From the NCBI GenBank assembly GCA_963680875.1, contig OY804578.1:99477689-99541688 (forward strand): 64,000 nt of DNA. Reading direction: 5' to 3'. This DNA comes from Bathymodiolus brooksi. Lineage: Eukaryota; Mollusca; Bivalvia; Mytilida; Modiolidae. Shown piece by piece: positions 56,506 through 64,000 of this stretch. Position 1 is the first letter of the stretch. Every line of letters begins with the position of its first letter. Below the pieces are notes generated by a model. It was not told where the DNA came from. It was given only the letters and a program-made list of their open reading frames with translations, and did not search any database. The translations under genes were made by a program, and so were the position numbers.

Positions 56506-57600
56506 TAAGTCTCCCAAACAACGTTTGGAGACTTATTGTTTTTGCTCCGTTTCTTATTATTAAGTCTCCCAAACAACGTTTGGAGACTTATTGTTTTTGC
56601 TCCGTTTCTTATTATTATTTTTATTTTTATTATTATTATTCTTATTCTTTCTTTCTGCGAAGCATGAACTTGTCCACGGCAGATCTCAGGAACTACAGGA
56701 CAGAATTTCATGAAACTTGGTGGAGTTATAGATATATGTTTCTAGTTGATCCTAAAGTTTTCAGATTTGTGGTAAAGGGGGTCAAAGCCATATTTTTGGG
56801 GGTTCAAAGGGGGTGGGGGTTACTATAGAATCCTATGGGAAACTTGAAATTTCGTACATTAATGTTGATAACTTCTAACTGGATAATGATAGAGACATAA
56901 AATTTGACATAGTGATAGGTCACCATTAGAGGAGCAATTCTGCATTTTCAAAATTTTCAAGATGTCTGCCATTTTCAAAATGGCTGCCAAAACACGGAAT
57001 AAAAATGGGGGGTAAAAATTCAACATTGTCCGATATCATCAAAATTTGATATGTGGGTAGATAGTGTCAATGGCCGGTTTGGGAGACTTCATAATCGTTA
57101 GATTATAATCATATCTTATTATTTTTATTATTATTATTCTTTCTTTCCGCGAAGCATGAACTTGTCCACGGCAGATCTCAGGAACTACAGGACAGAATTT
57201 CATGAAACTTGGTGGAGTTATAGATATATGTTTCTAGTTGATCCTAAAGTTTTCAGATTTGTGGTAAAGGGGGTCAAAGCCATATTTTTGGGGGTTCAAA
57301 GGGGGTGGGGGTTACTATAGAATCCTATGGGAAACTTGAAATTTCGTACATTAATGTTGATAACTTCTAACTGGATAATGATAGAGACATAAAATTTGAC
57401 ATAGTGATAGGTCACCATTAGAGGAGCAATTCTGCATTTTCAAAATGTCTGCCATTTTCAAAATGGCTGCCAAAACACGGCATAAAAATGGGGGGGGGGG
57501 GGGGGGGGTAAAAATTCAACATTGTCCGATATCATCAAAATTTGATATGTGGGTAGATAGTGTCATTGGCCGGTTTGGGAGACTTCATAATCATTAGATT
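56506..57600 (+). mobile_element. hairpin-headed repeat, family D, tandemly duplicated
   Basis: The head AAGTCTCCCAAAC AAC GTTTGGAGACTT (a hairpin) occurs twice, 66 bp apart. Two near-identical ~470-bp bodies follow (about 56635-57115 and 57130-57600), each with GCGAAGCATGAACTTGTCCA, GAAACTTGGTGGAGTTATAG and AAAATGGCTGCCAAAACACG, ending GGTTTGGGAGACTTCATAAT. They differ by a 13-bp indel and a long G tract at 57489-57508. Confidence 0.7.
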
Positions 57601-57649
57601 ATAATCATATCTTGTTTTTGCTTAAAGTTATCTGTTAGATCATAGTGAG

Positions 57650-58172
57650 AACAAGGGCAATGCAAAGCGTGGCATATCCCCTCACCTAAAAATTTGACCC
57701 GGTGACCTTGACCTTTGACCTTCAAAATCAATAGGGTTCCAGATTCTCTTAACGACTTAAGTATGTACCAAGTTTGGTGAAAATACATTGAAGGATGTTG
57801 ATTCTAGTGTTAACAAGGATGTTACACGGTAAAAATTTGACCCGGTGACTATGACCTTGAAAATCAATAGGGTTCCAGATTCTCTTAAGGACTAAGTATG
57901 TACCAAGTTTGGTCAAAATTCATTGAAGGATGTTGATTCTAGAGTGTTCACAAGGATGTTATGCATTAAAAATTTGACCCGGTGACCTAGACATTTGACC
58001 TATGACCTTGAAAATCAATAGGGTTCCAGATTCTCTTAAGGACTAAGTATGTACCAAGTTTGGTCAAAATTCATTGAAGGATGTTGATTTTAGAGTGTTC
58101 ACAAGGATGTTACGGAAGGACGGACGGTAGCATTACTATATCCCTTTGCAACTTTGTTGGCAAGGGGATAAC
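57650..58172 (-). mobile_element. hairpin-ended tandem-core repeat, family C copy 2
   Basis: Inverse of 34735-35092, with three core units instead of two (AATCAATAGGGTTCCAGATT three times, TTCATTGAAGGATGTTGATT). The head end, CCCTTTGCAACTTTGTTGGC AAGGGGAT, is at 58141-58168. Confidence 0.7.
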
Positions 58173-58420
58173 AATTTACATTTGATGAGATGATGAAGTT
58201 CTGCTTTGTACTAGACCAACACGCTGAGTTGGATTTTTGTAGTGCTAGCTCACTGAAACAATAGTCCACAAGTGGTTCCACTGGTACATATTTTTCTGAT
58301 TTGGAGCCACCCAGTCATAGCCCTTTATCCTTAATGCTGTCTGCTTAGCATTCGAGCAACAAAATACCAATTTACAGTTTTTGGTTTGACCCACACTCGA
58401 GGCAGTTCAATATATAGTGG
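58172..58420 (+). repeat. dispersed repeat family B, copy 3
   Basis: TACATTTGATGAGATGATGA, TTTGTACTAGACCAACAC, GATTTGGAGCCACCCAGTC, CTTAATGCTGTCTGCTTAGC, TTTGGTTTGACCCACAC. It starts exactly where the family C element ends. Confidence 0.6.
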
Positions 58421-58632
58421 AAGATGTGACAATATTCATGAAGAAAAATGTTTTTAAAAATGTATTTGTTAAATGTTTAAGAAATGGGCTGAATATGTTA
58501 GGGAGACACATAGTTGCTACTATTCCTATTACATTTTGATTCAGACATGTTAGTTGGAAATAAAAATAATTGCTACAAAACTTGGATCACATCTGTTTAA
58601 TTGTTTAAATCAAATAACAATAGAATAATTGT

Positions 58633-58668
<36 letters not shown>

Positions 58669-59582
58669 AGGTTAATTATAAAAACTTTCATACAGAGCCA
58701 TTTCTGTTATAATAAGTAGTAGTCAAGTCTGATGTGGTGCCACGACCCTAGAGCTGGTGTTTGACGGCAACACATGTAAACAATACACCTATTTATGTAG
58801 AGTTCAGTCTGTAACATGTTTGTATAAACTGTTTCATGTTAGTGTTTTGAAGGTGACAATTTTTATTTCTTTACTGCTAGGAGTACAACCTAAATTTTGA
58901 TAAGTAATTAAGACAGAGGACATTGCCTGGAGAGTATTGACTATATTTTGATGAATGGCAATACATATTCATAATAATGTACATTTAAAAAGTCATTTTG
59001 TATCTTAAAGTGTTCACAAGATATTACGCTAGTAACACTGGATATTACACTATATATAATCATCATAGTATACAACAAAGTTTGAAATGCTTTTTTCTTT
59101 TCATAAATAAATCCAGAGTACATCAGTGCACATAATTGAAGTCTACAGTGTGAAAAACACACCAGACAGCTCTGTAAAGATAACACACACTTTATACATA
59201 CACATTAAAACACATGTCAGAAAATAATTGTGATACCTCCATAATACAAGTTATAAACCCAAAAACAATACAGCAATGCAAATATTTATGGGATTTGATA
59301 CTTGGGACTTTTTTGTTCTTAATACTTTAAAAAAAAAATGATAAGAAAATATAAGTATTTAACAAATATAAGTAAAGCAGTTTAATTAAGAAGTTTAACA
59401 ATGTGAAGATGCCCAAGAATAGGCTATCATTATCTCATGACAGCAGTTAATACATATTTTTGATATTAAAAATAAAGTTATATTGTACAATGCATAACAA
59501 TAAGCTCAACTGAATATTCACCAATAATAGTTGATACATGTAAAAGGCTTAACACTGAAATCAATGATGAATCTTGTTCAAG
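58421..59582. other. no gene; TA microsatellite at 58637-58664
   Basis: AT-rich. A - strand open frame at 58941-59186 has hydrophobic runs but no recognisable domain or splice context. Nothing else is seen. Confidence 0.4.
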
Positions 59583-59852
59583 GTTAGGGGTTACGGTGTT
59601 TATCACCACATTCAACAATATGTCAGTTACATAGTGGTGTCAGTTTTCAATATTGGTGGAGGAAATTAGATTACCTGGAGAAAATCATCGACCTGTCGTA
59701 AGTCACTGACAAACTTTATCACATAATGTTGTATCGAGTACAAGTTGCCATGAGGGGGATTCAAACTCACAACTGCTGGAGTGATGATAGGCACTGATTG
59801 CATAGGTAGTTGTAAATCCAACTACCATATGATCACAACCACAATGGCCCTC
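59583..59852 (-). repeat. SINE family A, copy 9
   Basis: GGTTAGGGGTTACGGTGTTT ... TAACTGCAT-type reverse copy. It includes GACAAACTTTATCACATAAT, TTGTATCGAGTACAAG, the B box inverted (GGGGGATTCAAACTCACAAC), and CCAACTACCATATGATCACA at the head. Confidence 0.85.
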
Positions 59853-59885
59853 TGAATCTTGTCCATTCAGTTGATGTAGTAAGTC

Positions 59886-60500
59886 AGAGTTTTTGAGAAA
59901 AAAATTATGACTGCAGGACAATAGGTCCTACACTATATATATATATCAGTTTCTGCTGGACCTACTAGTTTTCTGCCGGACCTAAACACTTTAAACAGAA
60001 ATTTCTGAAAGCATGTAATTTTTATTCCATACCAATCTACAATAAACAATCTGTTACAAAAATAGAATCGCTTTTTTTTAGAAATCGACGTCATCGCCTT
60101 TAAACAATTTCCATTGGTCGGAACTAGTTTTAAGTTCTATATTTGGTAACTGTCGGTAATCACGAGATTGTTCGCGATATTCTTTAAAGGGATTCCCCTA
60201 ATACCACCAATCAATGATAACGTTACAGAACTACTGCGGATAACTTTGTTTACCGAATTTGCTATTTATGAAACCTGGACAAATACGACCATTATATTTA
60301 GAACCAAGGTTGCATAAGCAATCTGTTAAACAAGAAATCAATAACCACGGGACATATTTGGCAAAGCCATTACATACAAAACAACAAAAAAATGTTTGGC
60401 AGACAATAGGACCACCAAGTAATTGAAGTATGAGGCTTCTGTCGGACCTGACGAAAATCTGCCCCCTTCAGTCCGACAAATTTCAAAAACTCAGTATTTT
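59886..60500. mobile_element. inverted-repeat element, ~0.6 kb
   Basis: GAGTTTTTGAGAAAAAAATT...TGACTGCAGGACAATAGGTC at the left is matched in reverse at the right by CAGTCCGACAAATTTCAAAA...ACTCAG. A repeated (C/T)GGACCTA/GTCGGACC theme lies inside both ends. The interior has a TA run and no gene. It sits about 190 bp downstream of the NFS1 stop codon. Confidence 0.5.
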
Positions 60501-60689
60501 ATCATAAAGCTCTTTCACATTATATTGTGGATTGCAGCTTTTTTTTCTTAAACATCGATGAAGATATTATTTACATGTTGATTAAAGTATTCTTGTGGAT
60601 GATTTCTAGTTTCTGGAGGCATGACTGGACTCAACGGTCACATGATTATCATGTGCTTTATACAACATGTAAGTCATCATTCTAATATG

Positions 60690-60753
60690 TTAGTGTTGTG
60701 ACCACTTAATTGACTTCAGATCAATTCCATCCTGAATCATCTCCCATAAAGGA
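60690..60753 (-). CDS. NFS1: NFS1 cysteine desulfurase, last coding exon
   Basis: Reading leftward, acceptor TTTTAG, then one base completing Ser and 20 codons plus a TAA: PLWEMIQDGIDLKSIKWSQH. This is the highly conserved C-terminus of NFS1 (mammalian form ends SPLWEMVQDGIDLKSIKWTQH-like), which contacts the scaffold ISCU/frataxin side in the mitochondrial assembly complex. Phase 2 in agrees with the donor of the exon at 62153. The intron to it is ~1.4 kb and holds a 30-bp minisatellite and a family B repeat. Confidence 0.93.
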
Positions 60754-61364
60754 CTAAAATAAATAAACAAATACATAAATTAGTATGATATACAGAGTAG
60801 ACCCCCATCTTATAATGCCAATCTCTCCAAAAGGCCACCCCTCATACCAGACCAGATTTCACTTTGCAGAAGGAGGACTAATATATCTTGAAATAAAAAT
60901 GTAGATATCAAATCTAGTGAGCACGACAAGGTTCTGGAATAACCTTCATCAGGTACGTTCGTAATAAAAAAATTGGAAAGCTAAAAAGCAAGTAATCCAA
61001 AGAGCTTAAACACAGTGACCAAAATCAGCTATGGTCGCCTATGTCTGAGTACTGTGATAAATTGTTTTTCTTGGATAGCTCAAAGTAAAATTTGTTGGTT
61101 CATAGTACTTTTCAGCTTAATTTACTCCAGATAACTCGAAAACATTGGTCCCTTCAACATTGACACAAAAGACTTTTGACTGTATCACACTTTCAATCGT
61201 TGCTTTTGCATGAAGTATTTACTTCAACATTTCATGGTGAGAACAAGTCTCTTTTTGATAAGACTAATTTTGTGCCAGGAATGCATATGTCATAGTCTTT
61301 TTGTGTCATCAATGATTGGAGGTTAGAAGTAGTTGACCATTTTGTTGAAATTGGTTGAATTGTT

Positions 61365-61590
61365 GATCATTGCTGTTTAATTGGTTGAATTGTTGATCAC
61401 TGCTGTTTAATTGGTTGAATTGTTGATCATTGCTGTTTAACTGGTTGAATTGTTGATCATTGCTGTTTAATTGGTTGAATTGTTGATCATTGCTGTTTAA
61501 TTGGTTGAATTGTTGATCATTGCTGTTTAACTGGTTGAATTGTTGATTATTGCTGTTTAATTGGTTGAATTGTTGATCATTGCTGTTTTA
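61365..61590 (+). repeat. 30-bp minisatellite in an NFS1 intron, ~7.5 units
   Basis: Unit TTGGTTGAATTGTTGATCAT plus TGCTGTTTAA, almost perfect. It grew out of the phrase GTTGACCAT...GCTGTTTAA, also found once at 28140 and 63735. Confidence 0.9.
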
Positions 61591-61604
61591 AATATCTTTT
61601 CATA

Positions 61605-61800
61605 ATTTGTACTAGACCAACAAACTGTGTAGAAACAACATGTGACTCATGTCAGACAAATTATCAAGACTCTCCTTAATTCTGTGTACTTAGCAGAGAA
61701 GCAGCAAATACCAATATTAAGAGTCATTGTTTTGACCTGCATCGGTGTTCAAACCCATCATCTACCACAGGGAGCAGGCTAACCATTACACCGACCAAAA
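61605..61800 (+). repeat. dispersed repeat family B, copy 4
   Basis: TTTGTACTAGACCAACAAAC, TCTCCTTAATTCTGTGTAC, TTAGCAGAGAAGCAGCAAAT, TTTTGACCTGCATCGG, and a tRNA-like tail GTTCAAACCCATC with ACCATTACACCGACC. Confidence 0.65.
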
Positions 61801-62152
61801 GCTAGCACAATTGACGAAAAAACAATTAAATAAAAAAGTAATTTTACTGCTAAAATGGTAAAGCTATTTTATTAATTTCTAACTGAAAGCATAATATTTG
61901 ATAGATATAATGAAACAAAAAGTCTAAATTCAGCAATAATTAATGGTTATTTTGATGGAAAAACATATGTCTCCCCCTTCCATTTATTTTGATGACTCCT
62001 TCAAAAATGATCTGATCAAAATGCTATAATAATATGTGATTCTCCATATGGTAATAAGCAAAAATGCAGTTTTAAGGAATTCCCTTATAAATTGTTGCAC
62101 AAACAACCTTTTGTGACTGGGCGACAGATGGACGAAAACAATAATAATGTAC

Positions 62153-62242
62153 CTCATTTCTCTGAGCCGTGTTACGTGTTGTATTGTCAGGTCAGCAGTA
62201 TAATCTATTTCTTCTTCTGTTGTAAATCTTCCTATTCCAAAT
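62153..62242 (-). CDS. NFS1: NFS1 cysteine desulfurase, penultimate coding exon
   Basis: Acceptor ATTTGTAG at the 62243 side, donor GTACAT at the left. It encodes FGIGRFTTEEEIDYTADLTI and QHVTRLREM, matching the conserved RFGIGRFTTEEEVDYT region of NFS1/IscS. Arg before FG is shared across the splice from the exon at 63019. Phase 2 in, phase 2 out. The open frame runs on into the intron, but the family alignment and the in-phase last exon fix the donor. Confidence 0.93.
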
Positions 62243-62435
62243 CTACAAATATTGTACCGGTATATGAAATCAACTAAAACATTGACGTTATGCAGATGGA
62301 GATGTAGAAATTGAGTCATTTTCTAACTGATAATTTTATTAACAATTGTCATCCTATCATTAAGACTGAGAGTGACGAAATATTACTTTTTCTTGAAGGA
62401 AAATAAAACATGTTCGTATCTGTAGGTGATGAGAA

Positions 62436-62616
62436 AATATGTGATCAAGTTGGGTTAGATTCCATCAAGAGTTTTAAGAGGAGGTGTGGATTAGCAATGC
62501 ATAATGACAGCGTAAATGACATAGATATGCATGACACATGTATGCACAATGCTGCAAGACAATGGGTATTTGATCCACAACCGAATGTCGGCTCTGCTAA
62601 CAATTATTTTTCTTAA
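62436..62616 (+). CDS. candidate 3'-terminal exon, antisense within an NFS1 intron
   Basis: After a possible acceptor (TTCGTATCTGTAG) an open frame of 60 codons ends in TAA. Read in phase 1, the phase left by the Dok exon at 44013-44179, it gives GDEKICDQVGLDSIKSFKRR ... RQWVFDPQPNVGSANNYFS. The amino-acid mix (W, C, H, M, D spread evenly) looks coding, but I recognise no domain. It could be the Dok tail exon, 18 kb downstream and beyond the NFS1 stop, or an exon of another + strand gene, or chance. The pyrimidine tract is weak. Confidence 0.3.
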
Positions 62617-62639
62617 TTGATGTATCATTCATCACAAGG

Positions 62640-62695
62640 TTTGTATTTTGAACCACAGACTTCAGTCAAGGTTTTACATCGTTAATGGTCTGTGG
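62640..62695. repeat. short hairpin
   Basis: AACCACAGAC (62650-62660) pairs with GTCTGTGGTT (62689-62698). Local structure only; function unknown. Confidence 0.4.
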
Positions 62696-62699
62696 TTAA

Positions 62700-63018
62700 C
62701 AAAACAAAACAGTCCCAAAAGTCTTTGGTTTGATCCAACAGGCTATTGATACTAAAACACTAACTTTGGCTTTACAGTCAGAAAACTTTTGAGTGCAAGT
62801 TTTACACTCGTTCTACAAAATCGTCAAATCACAGCACAGTATGCAGTATACACAGTGTTCTTATTGTATGATCTTAAGAGTAATCATCCAATCAGAACAC
62901 AGTATCCAGTATAAAAAGTTGTTCTGATTGGCTGATCTTAGAGTATGAGAGCAAAACAGTTTTATGACCATAAGGCATTGTGAATGATGCTAATTATTAC
63001 ACCAGAGGTAGTTAATAC
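62700..63018. other. NFS1 intron, imperfect duplication, no gene
   Basis: An imperfect duplication around 62825-62930 (CAGTATnCAGTATA twice, with AATCAnAnCACAGTAT). No other feature. Confidence 0.4.
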
Positions 63019-63102
63019 CTGATTGAAGAATGAGCCAAGTCATCATCGGCACCAACAGCTCGTAATACATAAGATGGTTCTAATGACGCTGACGTACAGG
63101 CA
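63019..63102 (-). CDS. NFS1: NFS1 cysteine desulfurase, exon with catalytic cysteine
   Basis: NFS1 takes sulfur from L-cysteine onto an active-site cysteine for Fe-S cluster assembly in mitochondria. This exon starts [20 protein letters not shown] after the Ser completed across the splice site. The CTS loop therefore follows SSGSA, and its Cys is the persulfide-carrying residue of the family. It continues DLAHSSI and ends before the shared Arg. Acceptor TTTTTTTCAG, donor GTATTA; phase 2 in and out. Confidence 0.95.
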
Positions 63103-63294
63103 CTGAAAAAAATATATCAGTGTGTAAAAATTTGGTAATTAAGAATGTTGTCTATTTTTTTTTATTATCAGTAGATGCTTTCAATCTTACACAAATGTAT
63201 TGATAATCATAGTGTCCACACAGTGCAGATTTTTGGACGTCATGTTTTCAATCCATTTCTCTGTACTGAGTATATGATATTGTAAATTAAATTG

Positions 63295-63560
63295 ATTTTA
63301 TTTTATTTATTGTGTTTAACGCCATTTTCAGCAATATTTCAGCTATATCATGGTGACCAGTTTTAGTGGTGGAAGAAGCCGGAGTACCACCGACCATGAG
63401 CAAGCAACTGGTAAACTTTATCACTAGAGGCTGCGAGTCGAGTGTACCCTTTTTTGTAATTTACAAAGCCGGGTGCAAACCCATGCCGTATTGGTGATAG
63501 GCTTGTATGAATTGTTAGGTAATCCAACTACGTAACTCATTGAGCCACCCGGGCCCCTGT
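63295..63560 (-). repeat. SINE family A, diverged copy 10
   Basis: GTGTTTAACGCCATTTTCAG, AATATTTCAGCTATATCATG, GGTGACCAGTTTTAGTGGTG, then a less similar head with GCCGGGTGCAAACCCATGCC. Ends at GAGCCACCCGGGCCCC. Older than the other copies, or a sister subfamily. Confidence 0.7.
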
Positions 63561-63806
63561 AAATTGAATTGCAAGAAACTGGAAATCAATATATATGAAA
63601 TTTTCGCAGCTGCACATTTTTTGTGCACTTAGCAGTCCCATGCCAGAATCTGGATTTCCAATGCCATATGTCGTGGATTTTTGTTGTGTTCAGAGGTCCG
63701 AGCCGTAAGTGATTGTTTGTTTTGTTGATATTGATGGAATTGCTGCCCATCACTATTTAGACTTTCTTTTATAAAACAGTTCCAATTTATACACCAGAGT
63801 TCTTAC

Positions 63807-63888
63807 CTTCCAGAAGAGAGAGCAACATCTTTTAAAGCCATTAATAAACTTTCTCCTTCAACATAGGCAAAGGAAAGATTTAAACAAC
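63807..63888 (-). CDS. NFS1: NFS1 cysteine desulfurase, exon upstream of the catalytic loop
   Basis: Encodes (G)[20 protein letters not shown] and VALSSG, then two bases of the Ser before the Ala-Cys of the next exon. It matches the [20 protein letters not shown] region of NFS1. Acceptor ATATTTCAG at 63889, donor GTAAGA at 63806; phase 1 in, phase 2 out. PLP-binding Lys and the mitochondrial targeting part lie in exons beyond the window edge, so the gene is partial here. Confidence 0.95.
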
Positions 63889-64000
63889 CTGAAATATTAA
63901 AAATTATTTTAACATTTTTTTCAAGGTAGCCGGATTTTACATTCTCTTTAGGGGATGTATATGCCTGCATAAAGTAATAACCATGCAATCAAAATAGGCA

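Noticed and set aside
58941..59186. 81-codon - strand ORF as a membrane protein gene
   Set aside because: Hydrophobic stretches only; no splice sites, conserved motif or codon signal.
61984..62319. 111-codon - strand ORF as a stand-alone gene
   Set aside because: Only the middle 30 codons are real (NFS1 exon 62153-62242); the rest is intron read-through.

Overview
The window is AT-rich animal nuclear DNA, most likely from a bivalve mollusc. The evidence is: spliced genes with GT-AG introns; ten or so copies of a tRNA-derived SINE of molluscan type; hairpin-ended elements with tandem ~160-bp cores like the pearl/HINE-type repeats of bivalves; and a dispersed repeat (about 2511-2640, and both edges of the big array) of a kind common in bivalve sequence. 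The species cannot be told from this window. Nothing bacterial or viral is seen.

Only two host genes are well supported, and they converge. On the + strand, five exons (30292-30390, 31841-32069, 34620-34688, 38683-38878, 44013-44179) join in phase. They encode a PH domain followed by an IRS-type PTB domain, i.e. a docking protein of the Dok4/5/6 type; the 3' end is not settled. On the - strand, four in-phase exons (63888-63807, 63102-63019, 62242-62153, 60753-60690) encode the C-terminal part of the mitochondrial cysteine desulfurase NFS1, including the catalytic-cysteine loop and the stop codon. The rest of NFS1 lies beyond position 64000. A candidate + strand exon (62436-62616) sits antisense inside an NFS1 intron and is in phase with the last sure Dok exon.

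Everything else is repeat-derived. 1-2640: a palindromic MITE, a small hairpin, a 423-bp foldback element with an 8-bp target duplication, and a dispersed repeat. 3506-7878: a nearly complete hAT element with a four-exon transposase gene broken by one frameshift and one nonsense codon. 7989-8626: an element with GC-rich inverted ends and an 8-bp duplication. 9029-26531: a 17.5-kb Helitron-like/pearl-like element filled with about 51 copies of a 332-bp dimer, built by very recent multi-kilobase duplications. 26532-30242: SINE-like repeats, a 25-bp minisatellite and a tRNA-like sequence. The Dok introns hold 22-bp and 29-bp minisatellites, Helitron-like elements, SINEs and hairpin MITEs. 44180-60690: TA-flanked MITEs, a Tigger/pogo-like element, long inverted-repeat elements and a nested mosaic (53850-56010). 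That mosaic includes an internally deleted hAT copy together with its related unoccupied site.

The most unusual material is (a) the giant higher-order array with YY1-like motifs every ~166 bp, (b) at least five repeat families sharing one hairpin-head / tandem-core layout, one of them carrying a remnant that looks like an APE-type endonuclease, and (c) several odd features of the Dok gene: a lost phosphotyrosine-contact arginine, a decoy duplicated acceptor and duplicated donors.
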